A stretch of 64,000 nt of DNA from Neolentinus lepideus HHB14362 ss-1. Lineage: Eukaryota; Basidiomycota; Agaricomycetes; Gloeophyllales; Gloeophyllaceae. The number at the start of each line of letters is the position of its first letter. Position 1 is the first letter of the stretch. The notes under the pieces were generated by a model. It searched no databases. It was not told where the DNA came from and was given only the letters and a program-made list of their open reading frames with translations. Made by a program: the position numbers and the translations under genes. Below, in pieces: positions 46,450 to 57,742 of this stretch. Location of the stretch: NCBI GenBank assembly GCA_001632425.1, contig KV425554.1:814868-878867 (forward strand). The letters run 5' to 3'.

Positions 46450-47708
46450 ATGTCTAAGAAACTGGTCTGGTTAGTCACCGGAACGTCGTAAGCCTCACTC
46501 ACTTGTTCATGTCCGCGTAATGACAACAACGCCTGCTTCATAGATCTGGCCTCGGACGCGAGCTAGTATTGGCTATACTGGCTAGGGGTGATCAAGTGAT
46601 AGCGACAGGCCGCTCCCGTTCCTTCGACGCATTGGCACCTTTGAAGCAGAAAGGGGCTGCGGTTTTAGAGCTGGACGTGACCGCTCCGTTGGAAGAACTT
46701 GAGAACATCGCAGCTGCGGCTGAGAGGATTTACGGGAGAGTCGACGTTCTCGTGAACAACGCTGGTAATATGCATCCCTCAAGCTGGGAGCGACTGAATA
46801 TATTTTTGTGCACAGGCGCCTATACCACACCTGGTATAATTGAAGATCAGACGTACGATCGATATCGTGATTGAAGTGAATGCATCTGATCCTATGCTAG
46901 GCCAGACGAGACCCTGCAACAGTTCAAGTACGCAGACAACTCATTGTTGGCAATATCTATTACTGATGTGCCTAGCATTAATCTCTTCGGACCCTTGAAC
47001 GTTGCCCGAGCGTTTCTACCCTACATGCGAGAAAGGCGATCCGGCGTTGTGGCATGGATGGGCAGCGTCGGCGGATGTTCGTGCGTCCTTGCAACCGAGC
47101 AAGGCTACTCCATTCTTTTATTTGACCATGCCTCATCAGACCTATCCCGAACTCCGGCTTATACTGCGCAACAAAGGCCGCCATGAGAAGCAAGCGTTTT
47201 CACTTATAACCAGAAAAGACGACCTGACATTTACTGACGACAGGCATCTCTCAGTCCCTGGACGCCGACTTGGCGCCGTTCAACGTCCGCTCGATTTGTT
47301 TCGAGTTTGGCTTCTTCCGCGCTGGGCTGACTCACCCTGACCGTGTGCCCCCGTTGAATCAACGGATACCCGCGTACAAGGAGATCGCTGAGAATATCAA
47401 TGCGATGTTCCGAGGTATGTCTGTCCCTCAAATCCATTTCGTATCTCCCCACATAACTGTCTGAAATTATTATAGACGTGTACGCCACACTCCCCGGCGA
47501 TCCCACCAAGGGGGTGCAAGTGCTAATTGACGTCGTCAGAGGCGAAGGCGGTGCTGCAGAAAAGCAGGTTCCGAGTAGGTTCGCCGTCGGCTCGGACGCG
47601 TACCAGATGATCAGGGATGAGAGCGCGAAAATGATCGAGCGGCTGGAGGAGTGGAGGGACGTGGTGTGTAGTACGGATATGGACGACATTGTGGTACCAA
47701 CAGCATAG
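46450..47708 (+). CDS. SDR-3: short-chain dehydrogenase/reductase
   Basis: Start ATG 46450 (MSKKLVWLVTGTS); a short intron splits the cofactor motif TGTSSGLGRE. Then ELDVTAPLEELENIA, YGRVDVLVNNAG, GAYTTPGIIEDQT, LFGPLNVARAFLPYMRERR, the catalytic YCATK (in PNSGLYCATKAAM), FEFGFFRAGLTHPDR and LPGDPTKGVQVLIDVVRGEG. It ends DIVVPTA. Intact as far as the exon joins can be read. It is the most divergent of the four SDR copies and pairs head to head with 7TM-C. Confidence 0.75.
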
Positions 47709-47950
47709 CCACATGACATTGCAAACGGAAACTTTGTGGCTGAACCGCCGGAAGATCTATCATACACATTCTCTATGAAAATATATGGTCCAGTTCGCCC
47801 TCCCCGAGTCGTTCCATTCATGCGCGTCGTAATCGTACCACATATACACCAAAATCAAGGAAGAAAGGAACGAAGGTATTTAGCCTAAGGTATCTCAAAG
47901 TCAAATCACGACACCGATACAACCACATCCACCCGCTCCGTCGCAGTCTG

Positions 47951-49865
47951 TCAAGCGACAGTCTTCATCACAGTAACATCGAGGGGGAGAGAAAAATGCC
48001 CACTAACGCGTTCGTTCAGCGTCCCCCACGTCATCCACCACTCCGCCGCGCCGTCGACCGCGTCGTAGTTGAACGCGTTCAGCAGCCCCGCGAACATCTC
48101 CGTGTCCTCGAACACGCCCCGCCCCTCTTCGCGTTGTTTGCGCATTTGCGTGTCCCGCGCGTCGCGGGAGGACCCGCTCGCGGTGATGTAGTGCATGATG
48201 AACGACTCGGACTTTAGGATTGCGTTCACGCGCGGCTGGCGTACTTCCTCGAAGGCTTCGAGGAGCGTGGGCATTTGGTCTAGTGAGGCGAGGTGGCTGA
48301 AGAATTCGGAGAGGCACGCGGCGTCGCCGATGACCATGCTGTTTTGCTGGATGGAGCCAGCCTGGAGGTGTGTCAGGAACGCACGCGCATAGATAGATCT
48401 CTTGGTTAGACAGGTTGGACGTACTGGGAAGGAATGAGCGGCGTCGCCCACGAGGATAACAGGAGAGTCCGGTGGTATAAAGTCTTGCAGCTCTGACGTC
48501 TTGAATACCCGTAGACATGAAGGCAGCTTTCCCAGCTTCGCGAGCTTCTTTATCCTGCTCGGAAAGCGATCTCATACATCCAACGCGCGCGACGGATGGA
48601 AAGGAGAGACCCACCGCGGATCGCACTCGCCGAGCGCGTTCACCATCATCGAATTCGGGAAGGCCTCGCGCCACGAGCCCCGTCCGGGGTCTTTAAAGCT
48701 CCCGTCGTCTGGCGTCCAAGCGTGCAGGCAGAAATGCTGCTTGCCGTGCCCTTTCTACGCGACCACTTCAGGGTGAAATGGGAGATGGAGATTGAATTGG
48801 ACGTACGAGGGGGTAGCCAACAGCGGCGTGGCCACCGCCGTAGTGCTGCCAGAGCACCTGTTACAGAGGGGTATGACCAAACTAGATAAACGAGCACTAG
48901 CGACGGCTTACGTCTTTTCCTTGAGCGAATGCTTCCAAATCGGGGTCTTCTTCAACGGCGCTCCAAGGTATCAATGTACTAGAGACAAGAAATAAAGCAG
49001 CTGAGGGGTGCTGAGGCAACGCAGAATACTTACTGCCACGAAAGCAACCCCATCGGCTCTGGATTATCGGCCTTGCCGAGCACCAGGCTTTTCACGCTGC
49101 TGTCCGGCCCATCAGCGCCAATTATGAAGTCTGCGGTCAGGGTCTCGCCAGATGCCAGAGATACTGTTGGTTTCTCGTGCGCCTGAAAGCTCCCGCTCGT
49201 TATCGAAACGACCTTGCACTTTGTCCGAATTTGTGCGCCGAACGACTTGGCGGCATCTTGCAACATTTTTATTAGATCGGCGTGCTAGTGTCGCGCTTTT
49301 AGAGGCGTTGTGGCGGGGTAAAGATATGGAGCTCACATGCATCACTTCGAAACTTGCACCCGTTTGTTGCATCACGGCGTCATTCCACGGATGTAGCCCA
49401 AGAACTTCCCCGGTCTCATCTGTGAGGGATCTCGTGAGACGTCATCAATACAGAAAAATATGAAGGGTGTACACTTGGAGACACAGCCCGTCTCTATAGT
49501 CACTGCTGTTTTCTCCATCTCTTCTCCCAACTCCCACCTGTCGCGGAGAATTCTAGTCATATTTGGGGGCAATCGGGAGCCGCAACCGCCCTGTACAACG
49601 AGCAGATATTAATTCTGGAGAAGATCGTTCGTGCACCGAGGGATAATCTGATACGTACATCTCCCGTCTGGTCGTCCTCTTCCAGCACAACTACCCTATG
49701 GCCCGCACGTCCGAGTCCCAAGGCGCATGCCAGACCAGCAACGCCTCCGCCCACCACTACGATATCAATGGTGCACGGTGCCTTTGCCTGTGATGAGCGT
49801 TTTGGAAATGACATGGACAGTCGACTGAGGACGCTCACCTTGCCCTTCGGGACAGTTCCAGACAT
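47951..49865 (-). CDS. FAD-dependent monooxygenase (salicylate hydroxylase-like)
   Basis: Start ATG 49865. An N-terminal extension precedes the FAD-binding fold IDIVVVGGGVAGLACALG with a following acidic VVVLEED. Later exons carry HPWNDAVMQQTGASFEV, LQDAAKSFGAQIRTKCKV, the DG motif ADFIIGADGPDSSV and the second flavin motif ILVGDAAHSF. A typical AIEDAACLSEFF-like helix follows (MVIGDAACLSEFFSHL). The C terminus is VTVMKTVA. These are the three signatures of group A aromatic hydroxylases (GxGxxG, DG, GD), which use FAD and NAD(P)H to oxygenate aromatic or related substrates. No lesion recognised. It points away from SDR-4 and is tail to tail with SDR-3 (243 bp apart). Confidence 0.8.
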
Positions 49866-51239
49866 CGTTTGCAGCTTGTGAGAGCTATAGCAGGGAGCGC
49901 TGCGAGCAGAAAGACGGCAGGCAAGGTGACCAGTGCAGGAAGGGATCCATGTTAGATCGCTAATCTGGACTAGGATTTTAGGGGTTCACCGCGACGGTAC
50001 CGATCGCCATGCGGGGCGGACAAGTCCATACTGAGCATACGAGTATCCGAAATATGCCAATATCGGTCGAAAATGCCGACTAAAATGGACATGCAATTGG
50101 TGTTTATGCGTGAATTGTGCAGTGATTATTATTAGTGAGGCACAGGTGGTACAGGATGGAATTTTCTACCGCCGCTAATCTTCCAAAACGGGACCTAGCG
50201 TACGGTGTCGGGTCAGTCCAATTTGGAAAGAGACATTCCCCACTCACCAGCCACAATCCCGATCTTATTATGATGAATAGCTCCGTTACTCGTGTGGATA
50301 GCTTGCTCTGTATCGGAACATCAGAGTGCAAGTTTCGCCCATCGCCACTATGTTCGTCCACGCGTATTAATTCGAAGACGAACTACAATTGGTTAGATCC
50401 AATGATGCCGATAGCGTTTGCAAGCAGCATGGAAGTGATCCAGACCGTTGCCGCTTCGCTATATTCTGAACCCGTTCGAGAACGACATGTATACTGTATC
50501 ACAGCCATCTCGCTAGTCAAACTCCATTAAGATTCTGGAGAGAAGTTCGACCGCCACTGTCTATCTCTGCTATACATCAGAAGAAGAACATGCATCTCCT
50601 CACCTTCCGTCCGTACTTCTGGATGGCATGGTATTGGGGTGAGAAGTACCGCTTAAGCGCTCGGTAACGCAGTCACCCTTCTTATAATGCTGCCGCCGGT
50701 TCGCACGTGCTATCTCTGCCACCGTCTCAGTCTTTATAAATATACACTGGACCAAGCATCGCCCATCCACGCGCGCTGATCATTTTTTATTCCTTGTCAC
50801 ATGCTATTACCACTCCACCCTTGTTGTTACAGCGAGCAGGGAGGGGGACAGATCGTACGAGAAGTGAGAACAAGAATGATAATAACACTGCTCGGTACAG
50901 GAGGAAAGATGATACAAATTGAATGTGTGGTAGTGGGCGCATACCTGGTAAGTGTATAGCACTCACTATTGCTACCACTGTCGCAGTGCACAAGTACGAG
51001 AACAAGGTACGCAGATAGCTGAAAGAAACAAACAGATGGGCACCTGGAAAATAGAACAACAGATACAAACCTTACACTGAGATATTCGCGACACTAATCG
51101 ATATCGCGACAGGCGTTCCAGGACGACGAAGGCGCGAAAGATGACGCTGCAATAGAGCAAGCACGACCGCGGTGGAGATAGTCGAAATGATCGTCTAGTG
51201 TACTCAAGTGAGTTCTTCACACGACTCCCTCCTACTACC
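49866..51239. other. Intergenic region including the outer edge of the inverted duplication
   Basis: No gene recognised. The stretch 50640-50715 is the inverted copy of 40015-40090. Between it and the 7TM-D remnant lies about 500 bp not shared with the other arm. Confidence 0.45.
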
Positions 51240-52427
51240 GACGCCGTGGATCCCCACTCACTACCTCGCGAAGTTTATGCAGGTCAGGTACTGCATGCTC
51301 CATGAAGTCTACGACAAGACCTCAAGCTCGATGTTTATAGGATGAGCGCGGTCTGGACTTCGATGCGATCCCGGTGCGGTGAGTGCCGTAGTTGACCCTA
51401 TGGAAGTATATTCCGTGATTTTACCCAGTGTGACCAGCAGATTGGCCAGTAGGCGCCAATCCCTGCCAGGATCCGTCAGTTCTGTCACTTGTTGTTGTTC
51501 GTGCGATGTGGACATACAATGCTCAAGTCTAGAAACATGTATATAAGGTCCTACGGCGGATGAGTCCAGATTCGTATCAGAATCATAGTAACTGACGGGT
51601 CATGCACTCTGAATAAGGTGTTGTATGGCAAAAGCGATAGACCCATATTCAGTGCGATCAATATCGAATATATCGTCCCGGACTCTATACTTTGGGGGGT
51701 CCGGGCCACACCCAGTAAGCCAGGAGGATCCCTCGCAGAATATGAGCCACGCGGTATTATTTCGTCGGTGGACGGAGAGAGACAGCTGCGATTGACCGCA
51801 GCAACTTCCAAATTTTCCAGGCTGCAAAGCGCGACAGCAACACGAGATAATGCAACATACGTATCGCAATGCACCGGAAGAAATTGATCGCATATATCAC
51901 CAATAGAAAGTCGACGAGAGATTGTCATGAGCCGGGGGCAACGGGTATCCCTCTGTACGTTATCCATGGGGACTGTTGTTACTATCACCGAGATACCAAA
52001 AACTGCAGATAACAGGTTAGAGCGCCTAAATGCGAGAAGGACCCTGACACCTACATATTTCAAGCAGAAGCACAGCAACGGACAACGCGATGACCCAAAA
52101 AGCGTCAACCAGAGAGAGGCCGTGAGATAGACGTCGATGACGAAGTTGAAAGGAATAGAAAGACTAGGACGGCCGCCAGACGTGCATAAATGTGTAGTGG
52201 ATTGTCCGCCGACATGTGGCGACAAGAGTCCAGTAGAAAGATATATGACTAAGAGAGAACATCTCATGAGTATTTCACTGATAACACTGCGCGGTGGAAT
52301 AGCTCACCGAATACGATGCCTTATGTTTACGATAGTATAAATAAAATAGTTCTGAAGCATCATCAGCGTCAAGAGATGCATGAAGACCACTTGAAATACA
52401 GTATACTTTCTGTATCGAAGAATCTAG
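51240..52427 (-). pseudogene. 7TM-D: truncated copy of 7TM-B
   Basis: The modules can be followed against 7TM-B at DNA level. The former start ATG is CTA (52425-52427), the first donor GTAAGT is GTATAC, and about 270 bp are missing at 52088-52133. There the sequence jumps from the VYLTA coding region directly to TGGGTCATCG of the fourth membrane segment. Later pieces remain readable (IESGTIYSILIALNMGLSLL, LVTLGKITEY, PINIELEVL) but in shifted frames. It is not expected to make the membrane protein. It stands head to head with intact SDR-4. Confidence 0.8.
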
Positions 52428-53886
52428 GGTCTCTGACAGGTAGGATATCCGGCGGATTCCGCCCTAAGCATCAGTGACACCCTGAAGAACCGTTCTCTGA
52501 AAGGCATATGAACAGATGGATGCTACTTATACCTGATGCACTGTCACCAGTTGGTTGGAATAGGACGAAGATAGCAGATGATCACCCTGCATCGCTCTAA
52601 GTCGACCACAACACAGATCGTTGGTCGGATTATCTTTAAAGCAATGGATCGACTGGTTCTAACATGCGATCAAGTAGAAAATCGCCGTCCAAGAACACAT
52701 TTAAATACCTGGGCGAAGACGCACATCGCACTCACATGGGAAAGCCATACGGCCGGGAGTATTCTTATCTCCCAGTCTCACAAGGGCGAAGATATGACGG
52801 GATTCAACTATACGGAGTGGCAAAGGTAAACCCACCGGCAACTACCAAGTGACCGTAACGAAGAGGATCTGGCCACTTGCAGTGGTGTATCAGACACATC
52901 ACAGTAACATGAGAGAACGTATCTTCCGGAGTTGCGGTGGATGACTGAGGATGATATTGAGAGATTGCTCTTCCTCCTCTGGCTCCTTTTCAACTTACTT
53001 CCGCTTCTTCTTTGAATTACGTTTCGCGTTCCCAATTGCAAGGGTCCGCTGAGAACTTGGGGGGCTCCTAGCAGTCGACAGATAAAAAAACTTTGAGCCA
53101 TGTAAACACCTCGCCAGTGGTCGGGTAGCAAGTTCTGCACGACATCGTCAGATCCAGATATTGCTGTGGAAGATGGTTGAAGGCCCAATCATTATTCATC
53201 TGCCGACCAAGTCCTCAGGCAACTAACAGAGTGAGACCAAAGCAGTGAAGAGTTTCGACGGGGCTCCTGTTCCATCCATCTGCAGGGCCACAACGCACTA
53301 AAAGTTCCAGTAGACAAAAAGAGCAGGTTACGGTATCGGACCTCGGTTATCATATGAATTGACGGAGCAGAGCAATACAATAGGTCAGAACCAGAACCCT
53401 GAGGCTCCGAAGACCAAAATCCACTTTCCGCGCAAGCATAGCCAAATATGACAATTGTGGCGGAACATCTGTGCTTCGATCGCTGCAAGTACTCCTCTTA
53501 TCACACGGACCTGAGGAGTGTACTTACCATGAGAAGTTCCTCTCTTTTTCCAGACTGGTATGTCGTAAACCTCACAGCGTCTTGAAAATCCCCGAAACCG
53601 TGATCTATCTACGGCTGCGTGTACCTAGATGACGGTGAAGTCAGAAGAACCCATCCTAGTGGGAATGCTTCGAAGCTTGGCTCGTAATCACTCTCTAGGG
53701 GCGAGATTGAGGGAAGAAGCATCGACATCGATAGAGAGGATGGTCATAAGGTTACTTCGAATCTTGATCATCTCGGTTCGTATCGGTGTCCTTAAGTTGA
53801 TGTCCCTGCATCCTTGAACTCGACTGTATCTCCTTTTGTTCTCCCCCACATCCCCTAATAACAGGGAACACACTATCTGCAAGACA
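52428..53886. other. Shared 7TM-D/SDR-4 intergenic region
   Basis: Inverted counterpart of 36895-38278. The block 52560-53060 matches 37620-38120. The stretch 53640-53886 matches the SDR-2 promoter side, including AAGCTTGGCTCGTAATCACT against the inverse of 37086-37110. Broken open frames on the minus strand (52808-53488) do not form a recognisable gene. Confidence 0.5.
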
Positions 53887-55158
53887 ATGTCTGACACACT
53901 TGTTTGGCTCATCACTGGAACCTCGTCTGTCCACCGCCCCTCTCCTGCCTTCAACTGACAATAATCATATTGACAGATCTGGCATTGGCCGTGAGCTAGT
54001 CCTAGCTGCCCTGTCAAGAGGAGAGCATGTCATCGCGACAGCCCGCGCACGCTCCATCCATACACTGGCTCCTTTGAAAGAAATGGGGGCTGCTATCCTT
54101 GAGCTGGACGTAACAGCGCCCTTAGAGAAATTGGAGAGGATCGCCTCGGAAGCTGTGAATATTTATGGCAAAGTGGATGTGCTCGTTAATAATGCCGGTA
54201 ATAGAAACGTTCGCTTTGGTGTATTCGACTAACCTTACATGAAGGAGTATATAACGCACCTGGCCCGGTGGAAAATCTAACGTACGCGAGATATTCTCCC
54301 GTTTATGCAAGAATAGTATGAAAAGCTCATCTTTTGTGTTGCCTCTCGTAGACCAGAAGACACCGTCAACCAGTTCAAGCGAGTACATGTGCATATTATG
54401 CCGCCGTAATTTAACATAACTCCAGCGCGAACCTCTTCGGTCCTTTAAATGTCTCTCGAGCGTTCCTCCCTTACATGCGGGAGAGGCGGTCTGGCACCAT
54501 CGCATGGATCGGGAGTACCGGTAGTCACAGGTGAATCATCATGCCGTCCTCCTTCTCGCAATGACTCATTCTCCACAGGCATATTCCCAATAGCGGCATT
54601 TATTGCGCTACGAAAGCCGCGATGATTAGTGCGCATCCACCTGTCGAGGCCGACTTGCAATACTAACATTGACCCTACCAGGCATCTCCGAGGCACTGAA
54701 CTCTGAACTGGAGGCCTTTAACATACGCTCTATTTGCTTTGACTTGGGCGTATTTCGGACAGATATAATGCAGCCTGAGAGGCTCCCTCTCCTGAAGCAC
54801 AGGATACATGCATACAAGGACAGCGCGGAGAAGTGGGACACTTATCTTCGAGGTAAGTATATACCCGCTCGGTAAGCTTGTTTCAGTCATCAATCACTGC
54901 GTGGCTTTCCGCGCGATACCTTCAGGCATACATCAGACACAACCTGGCGACCCGGCGAAAGCCGCCGAAGTAGTTGTCCAGGTTCTTCAAGGAGAAGGTG
55001 TAGCTGCAGGGAAGCAAATTCCAAGCAAGTTTGCGCTGGGTTCGGACGCATACGATGTTATTAAGGAGTGTTATCTCGAGTCGCTAGCCAAGCTGGAGGA
55101 GTGGAAGGAGGTCACTCAGAGTACTGATATCGAAGATGAGGCGTCGCCCTCGGCGTGA
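53887..55158 (+). CDS. SDR-4: short-chain dehydrogenase/reductase
   Basis: Start ATG 53887 (MSDTLVWLITGTS, same start as SDR-2). An intron splits TGTSSGIGRE. Then ELDVTAPLEKLERIA, VDVLVNNAGN, NAPGPVENLT, NLFGPLNVSRAFLPYM, PNSGIYCATKAAMIS with the catalytic Tyr and Lys, GISEALNSELEAFNIRS, FRTDIMQPERLPLLKH and PGDPAKAAEVVVQVLQGEG. The end is DIEDEASPSA. No stop or frame break is seen in the readable exons. It is the inverted-arm twin of SDR-2 and keeps function while its 7TM partner (7TM-D) is broken. Confidence 0.75.
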
Positions 55159-56491
55159 TCATCCTCCATTGCGTAACAATCCTGGTGTGTGCCTCCATAC
55201 ACAGGAATGATGCAAGTATGTGTATATTATTGTGTGATATACTCATATCAGGCAGAAACCAACCGGTGAACGTTGATGGTTCTGATCGATGTCCCAAGTT
55301 TGGGTATTATTAATATTCTCTGGAGTCCGTTGAAAACTCGGGAGCATATCGCACAAGACAGTTAAGACTCCAGACGTTTCTCTCCGACCAGTGGCAAAGT
55401 AGCAGATTCTGCATAGAAGCCCGGCATCGTCAGCCATTCCTATAGACGGGCTACCAACATACTGACATTCAACGTTCATCTGATAACCCAATCCTCAGGC
55501 ATCAGCAGAACGTGGGTGTTCATACGAGTGTCTAGAAATGTCATTGCCGAGCTGGACACCAAGAAGATCAGGATTGGGGGCATAGTCGGCCCAAGAAGAT
55601 AACCATTTGCATTACAATATTAGAGGGTGAGTACTCCGGTTCCGAAAGCCGTGCATATAGTGCGCAGAAACGCCGCAAGCGTCCAAAGAACAGAATGTGT
55701 ACGCAATCCCTCTGCCTTCCAGAATATTGTGTCCATGTGCAAGTAGTTTTCGCGATCTTCATCTCAGACATCACCTCCTATGATCTTTTCTCCGTGCTGT
55801 TGGGGAGCTGGGATGGACTTAAATCGCTCAGGCTCACCTTGATCAAGGACACTACAAAAATTTCCAGTAAGTTGGCGCGGGTTTAGTACATGCCGGATTC
55901 GCGGGCCGTGGCATCTCCCGCAAAGTTCGAGAAATCGGTCCTATCATATCGGAGCCGCCCTGGATCAAATGTACATAGTCGCCCACGAAACATGTTAAGC
56001 CTATCCTAGTCTGACTTGTCCTGCGTCTCATGCAACTCAAATGACCACCGTCGCGTAGCAGCCACCCGAAGGCCTAAAGCACAATATCTGCTTAGATCAA
56101 GTTTCAACTAGTAGATTTAGACGACAGGTATATGACTGCAAGAGAGTCAGCAAAGGATATAGAAGGCGCGCGTTATATTTATGAGGTTCATACCACGGGT
56201 ACCATCTCCATGAAGCGCCAATATTTTCGTACCATACACAGCAGGAAACGGAAAAGCCGAAGGAGCGACGGACAGAAGTGTTTTGGAATCGAGTAGCCCT
56301 ACTCGAAGTGAGGCAGGAAAACGACTCATATTGTCTATGACTCGCGACAGAGCCTCCGCCACTTGTGACTCGGTGTCCGAAACCAACAAGATATTATGTA
56401 GGGATCGCTGGAATATATAACGCGATGACAAGATGACTATTCGTTAACTACCAGCTTCGAGTTACCTTCGTCCTGTTCAGGATATCCTGCT
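55159..56491. other. Intergenic region with possible membrane-protein debris
   Basis: A plus-strand stretch around 55695-55886 (SVLLGSWDGLKSLRLTLIKD) resembles the C-terminal helix of basidiomycete 7TM proteins. It has no supporting exons, so it is not called as a gene. The rest is unassigned. Confidence 0.35.
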
Positions 56492-57742
56492 ATGGCCCCT
56501 CTGTTTACCATTCGGTACCAGTCACTGAGGAGCTTGTTACTAGTATGCGATGCCTTCGTCTTAAAATTTATACAAACGCCAATATGGATGATCATCTACG
56601 CCCTACCATTCCTGAGGCCCAAGCGGGATTGGAGCCTGAGACGCATAATCATGGCGAAATATGTACAACACATGGTCTTTATGTCTAGGATGTGAGTTAA
56701 GAATTTATCCATCCTGGCTCGTCAGCGCACTTACACTGAGAGGCGCAGGTTTGGGAAGGTCGCCATATCCCCGGACCATAGAGCACTGGCTCCTGAACAG
56801 AAAGGCAGCTGGGTTGATCCTGTCCCCAAAGAGCTCCTAGTCGGTCGCATCAAAGACATGGCAGCCACCGCGGGGATCGAACCAATCCGTCTACCCAGCT
56901 ACTGGATAGACCGGGAAGGTTGCGATGTGGCTATTGGTGCACCCCCTCGTCCTGGCGAGAAGGTTGTTTTCCACATGCACGGCGGAGCCTATGCGTTCCT
57001 TTCAGCTAGCCCCGAAGACCCGACTACACACATTGGTCGTGGGCAGATGGAGCGATGCGAATCCATAGGACGAGTCTTTTCAATCGAGTTCCGAGCCACG
57101 ACGACACCTAACAACGAACCGGTCAATCCATTCCCCACGCAACTCATCGACGCATTAACAGGATATTATTACCTTGTCCAAACCGTCGGGTTCTTCCCAG
57201 CCGACATTATCGTAGACGGAGACTCTGCAGGAGGTAATTTAGCGCTCGCACTCACTCTTTACCTGCTGGAGAACCAGAACCGAGAGGACGTCGAGTTCCC
57301 TGCTCCTCCAGGTAAACTGCTTCTCCTGTCCCCTTGGTGCGATCTGAGCCCAATCCACCTCACGCCTGGATCGTCATGGACGGAATTCACGCACATAGAC
57401 TGCCTCCATGCTGGCTATATGCAGGATTACGCGGAAATTTTTTGTGGTCCGTTCGGTCTGCAGGAAGCCGAGGTGAACCCTTACATCTCCCCAGCATCGA
57501 CTCATCCCTCTCTGTCCGTCTCATTCAAAGGTTTCCCCCGCACATTCATACTCTGTGGCGGTTCAGAGGCGTTCAGAGACCAGATTCGGGTGCTGAGAGA
57601 TAGAATGGTTCGGGAATTGGGCGAAGAGAATGTTACCTACTACGAGCCGTCCGACGCGATACACGATTTCCTCGGTATGACTTGGTTGGAGCCGGAAAGG
57701 ACTAACTCTTGGAGCGAGATAGGGAGATGGCTGGATCACTGA
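56492..57742 (+). CDS. Alpha/beta-hydrolase of the HSL/esterase family
   Basis: Two exons, 56492-56691 and 56749-57742, give 397 residues with an exact frame join. The N-terminal 70 residues contain a hydrophobic segment (FIQTPIWMIIYALPFL), suggesting membrane anchoring. The oxyanion motif is HMHGGAYAFLS (HGG). The nucleophile elbow is GDSAGGN, with the catalytic Ser. The acid is probably in CGGSEAFRDQ and the His is DAIHDFLG. HGG plus GDSAGG is the signature of hormone-sensitive-lipase-type carboxylesterases (Abhydrolase_3), which cut short-chain esters. Such genes are common beside fungal tailoring enzymes, but the link to the SDR/FAD genes is only positional. Confidence 0.85.

Noticed and set aside
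52808..53488. Two open minus-strand frames (126 and 98 codons) in the 7TM-D/SDR-4 spacer
   Set aside because: Not conserved as frames in the matching arm at 37.2-38.1 kb and without any domain; only the short SYLPV-like block is shared.
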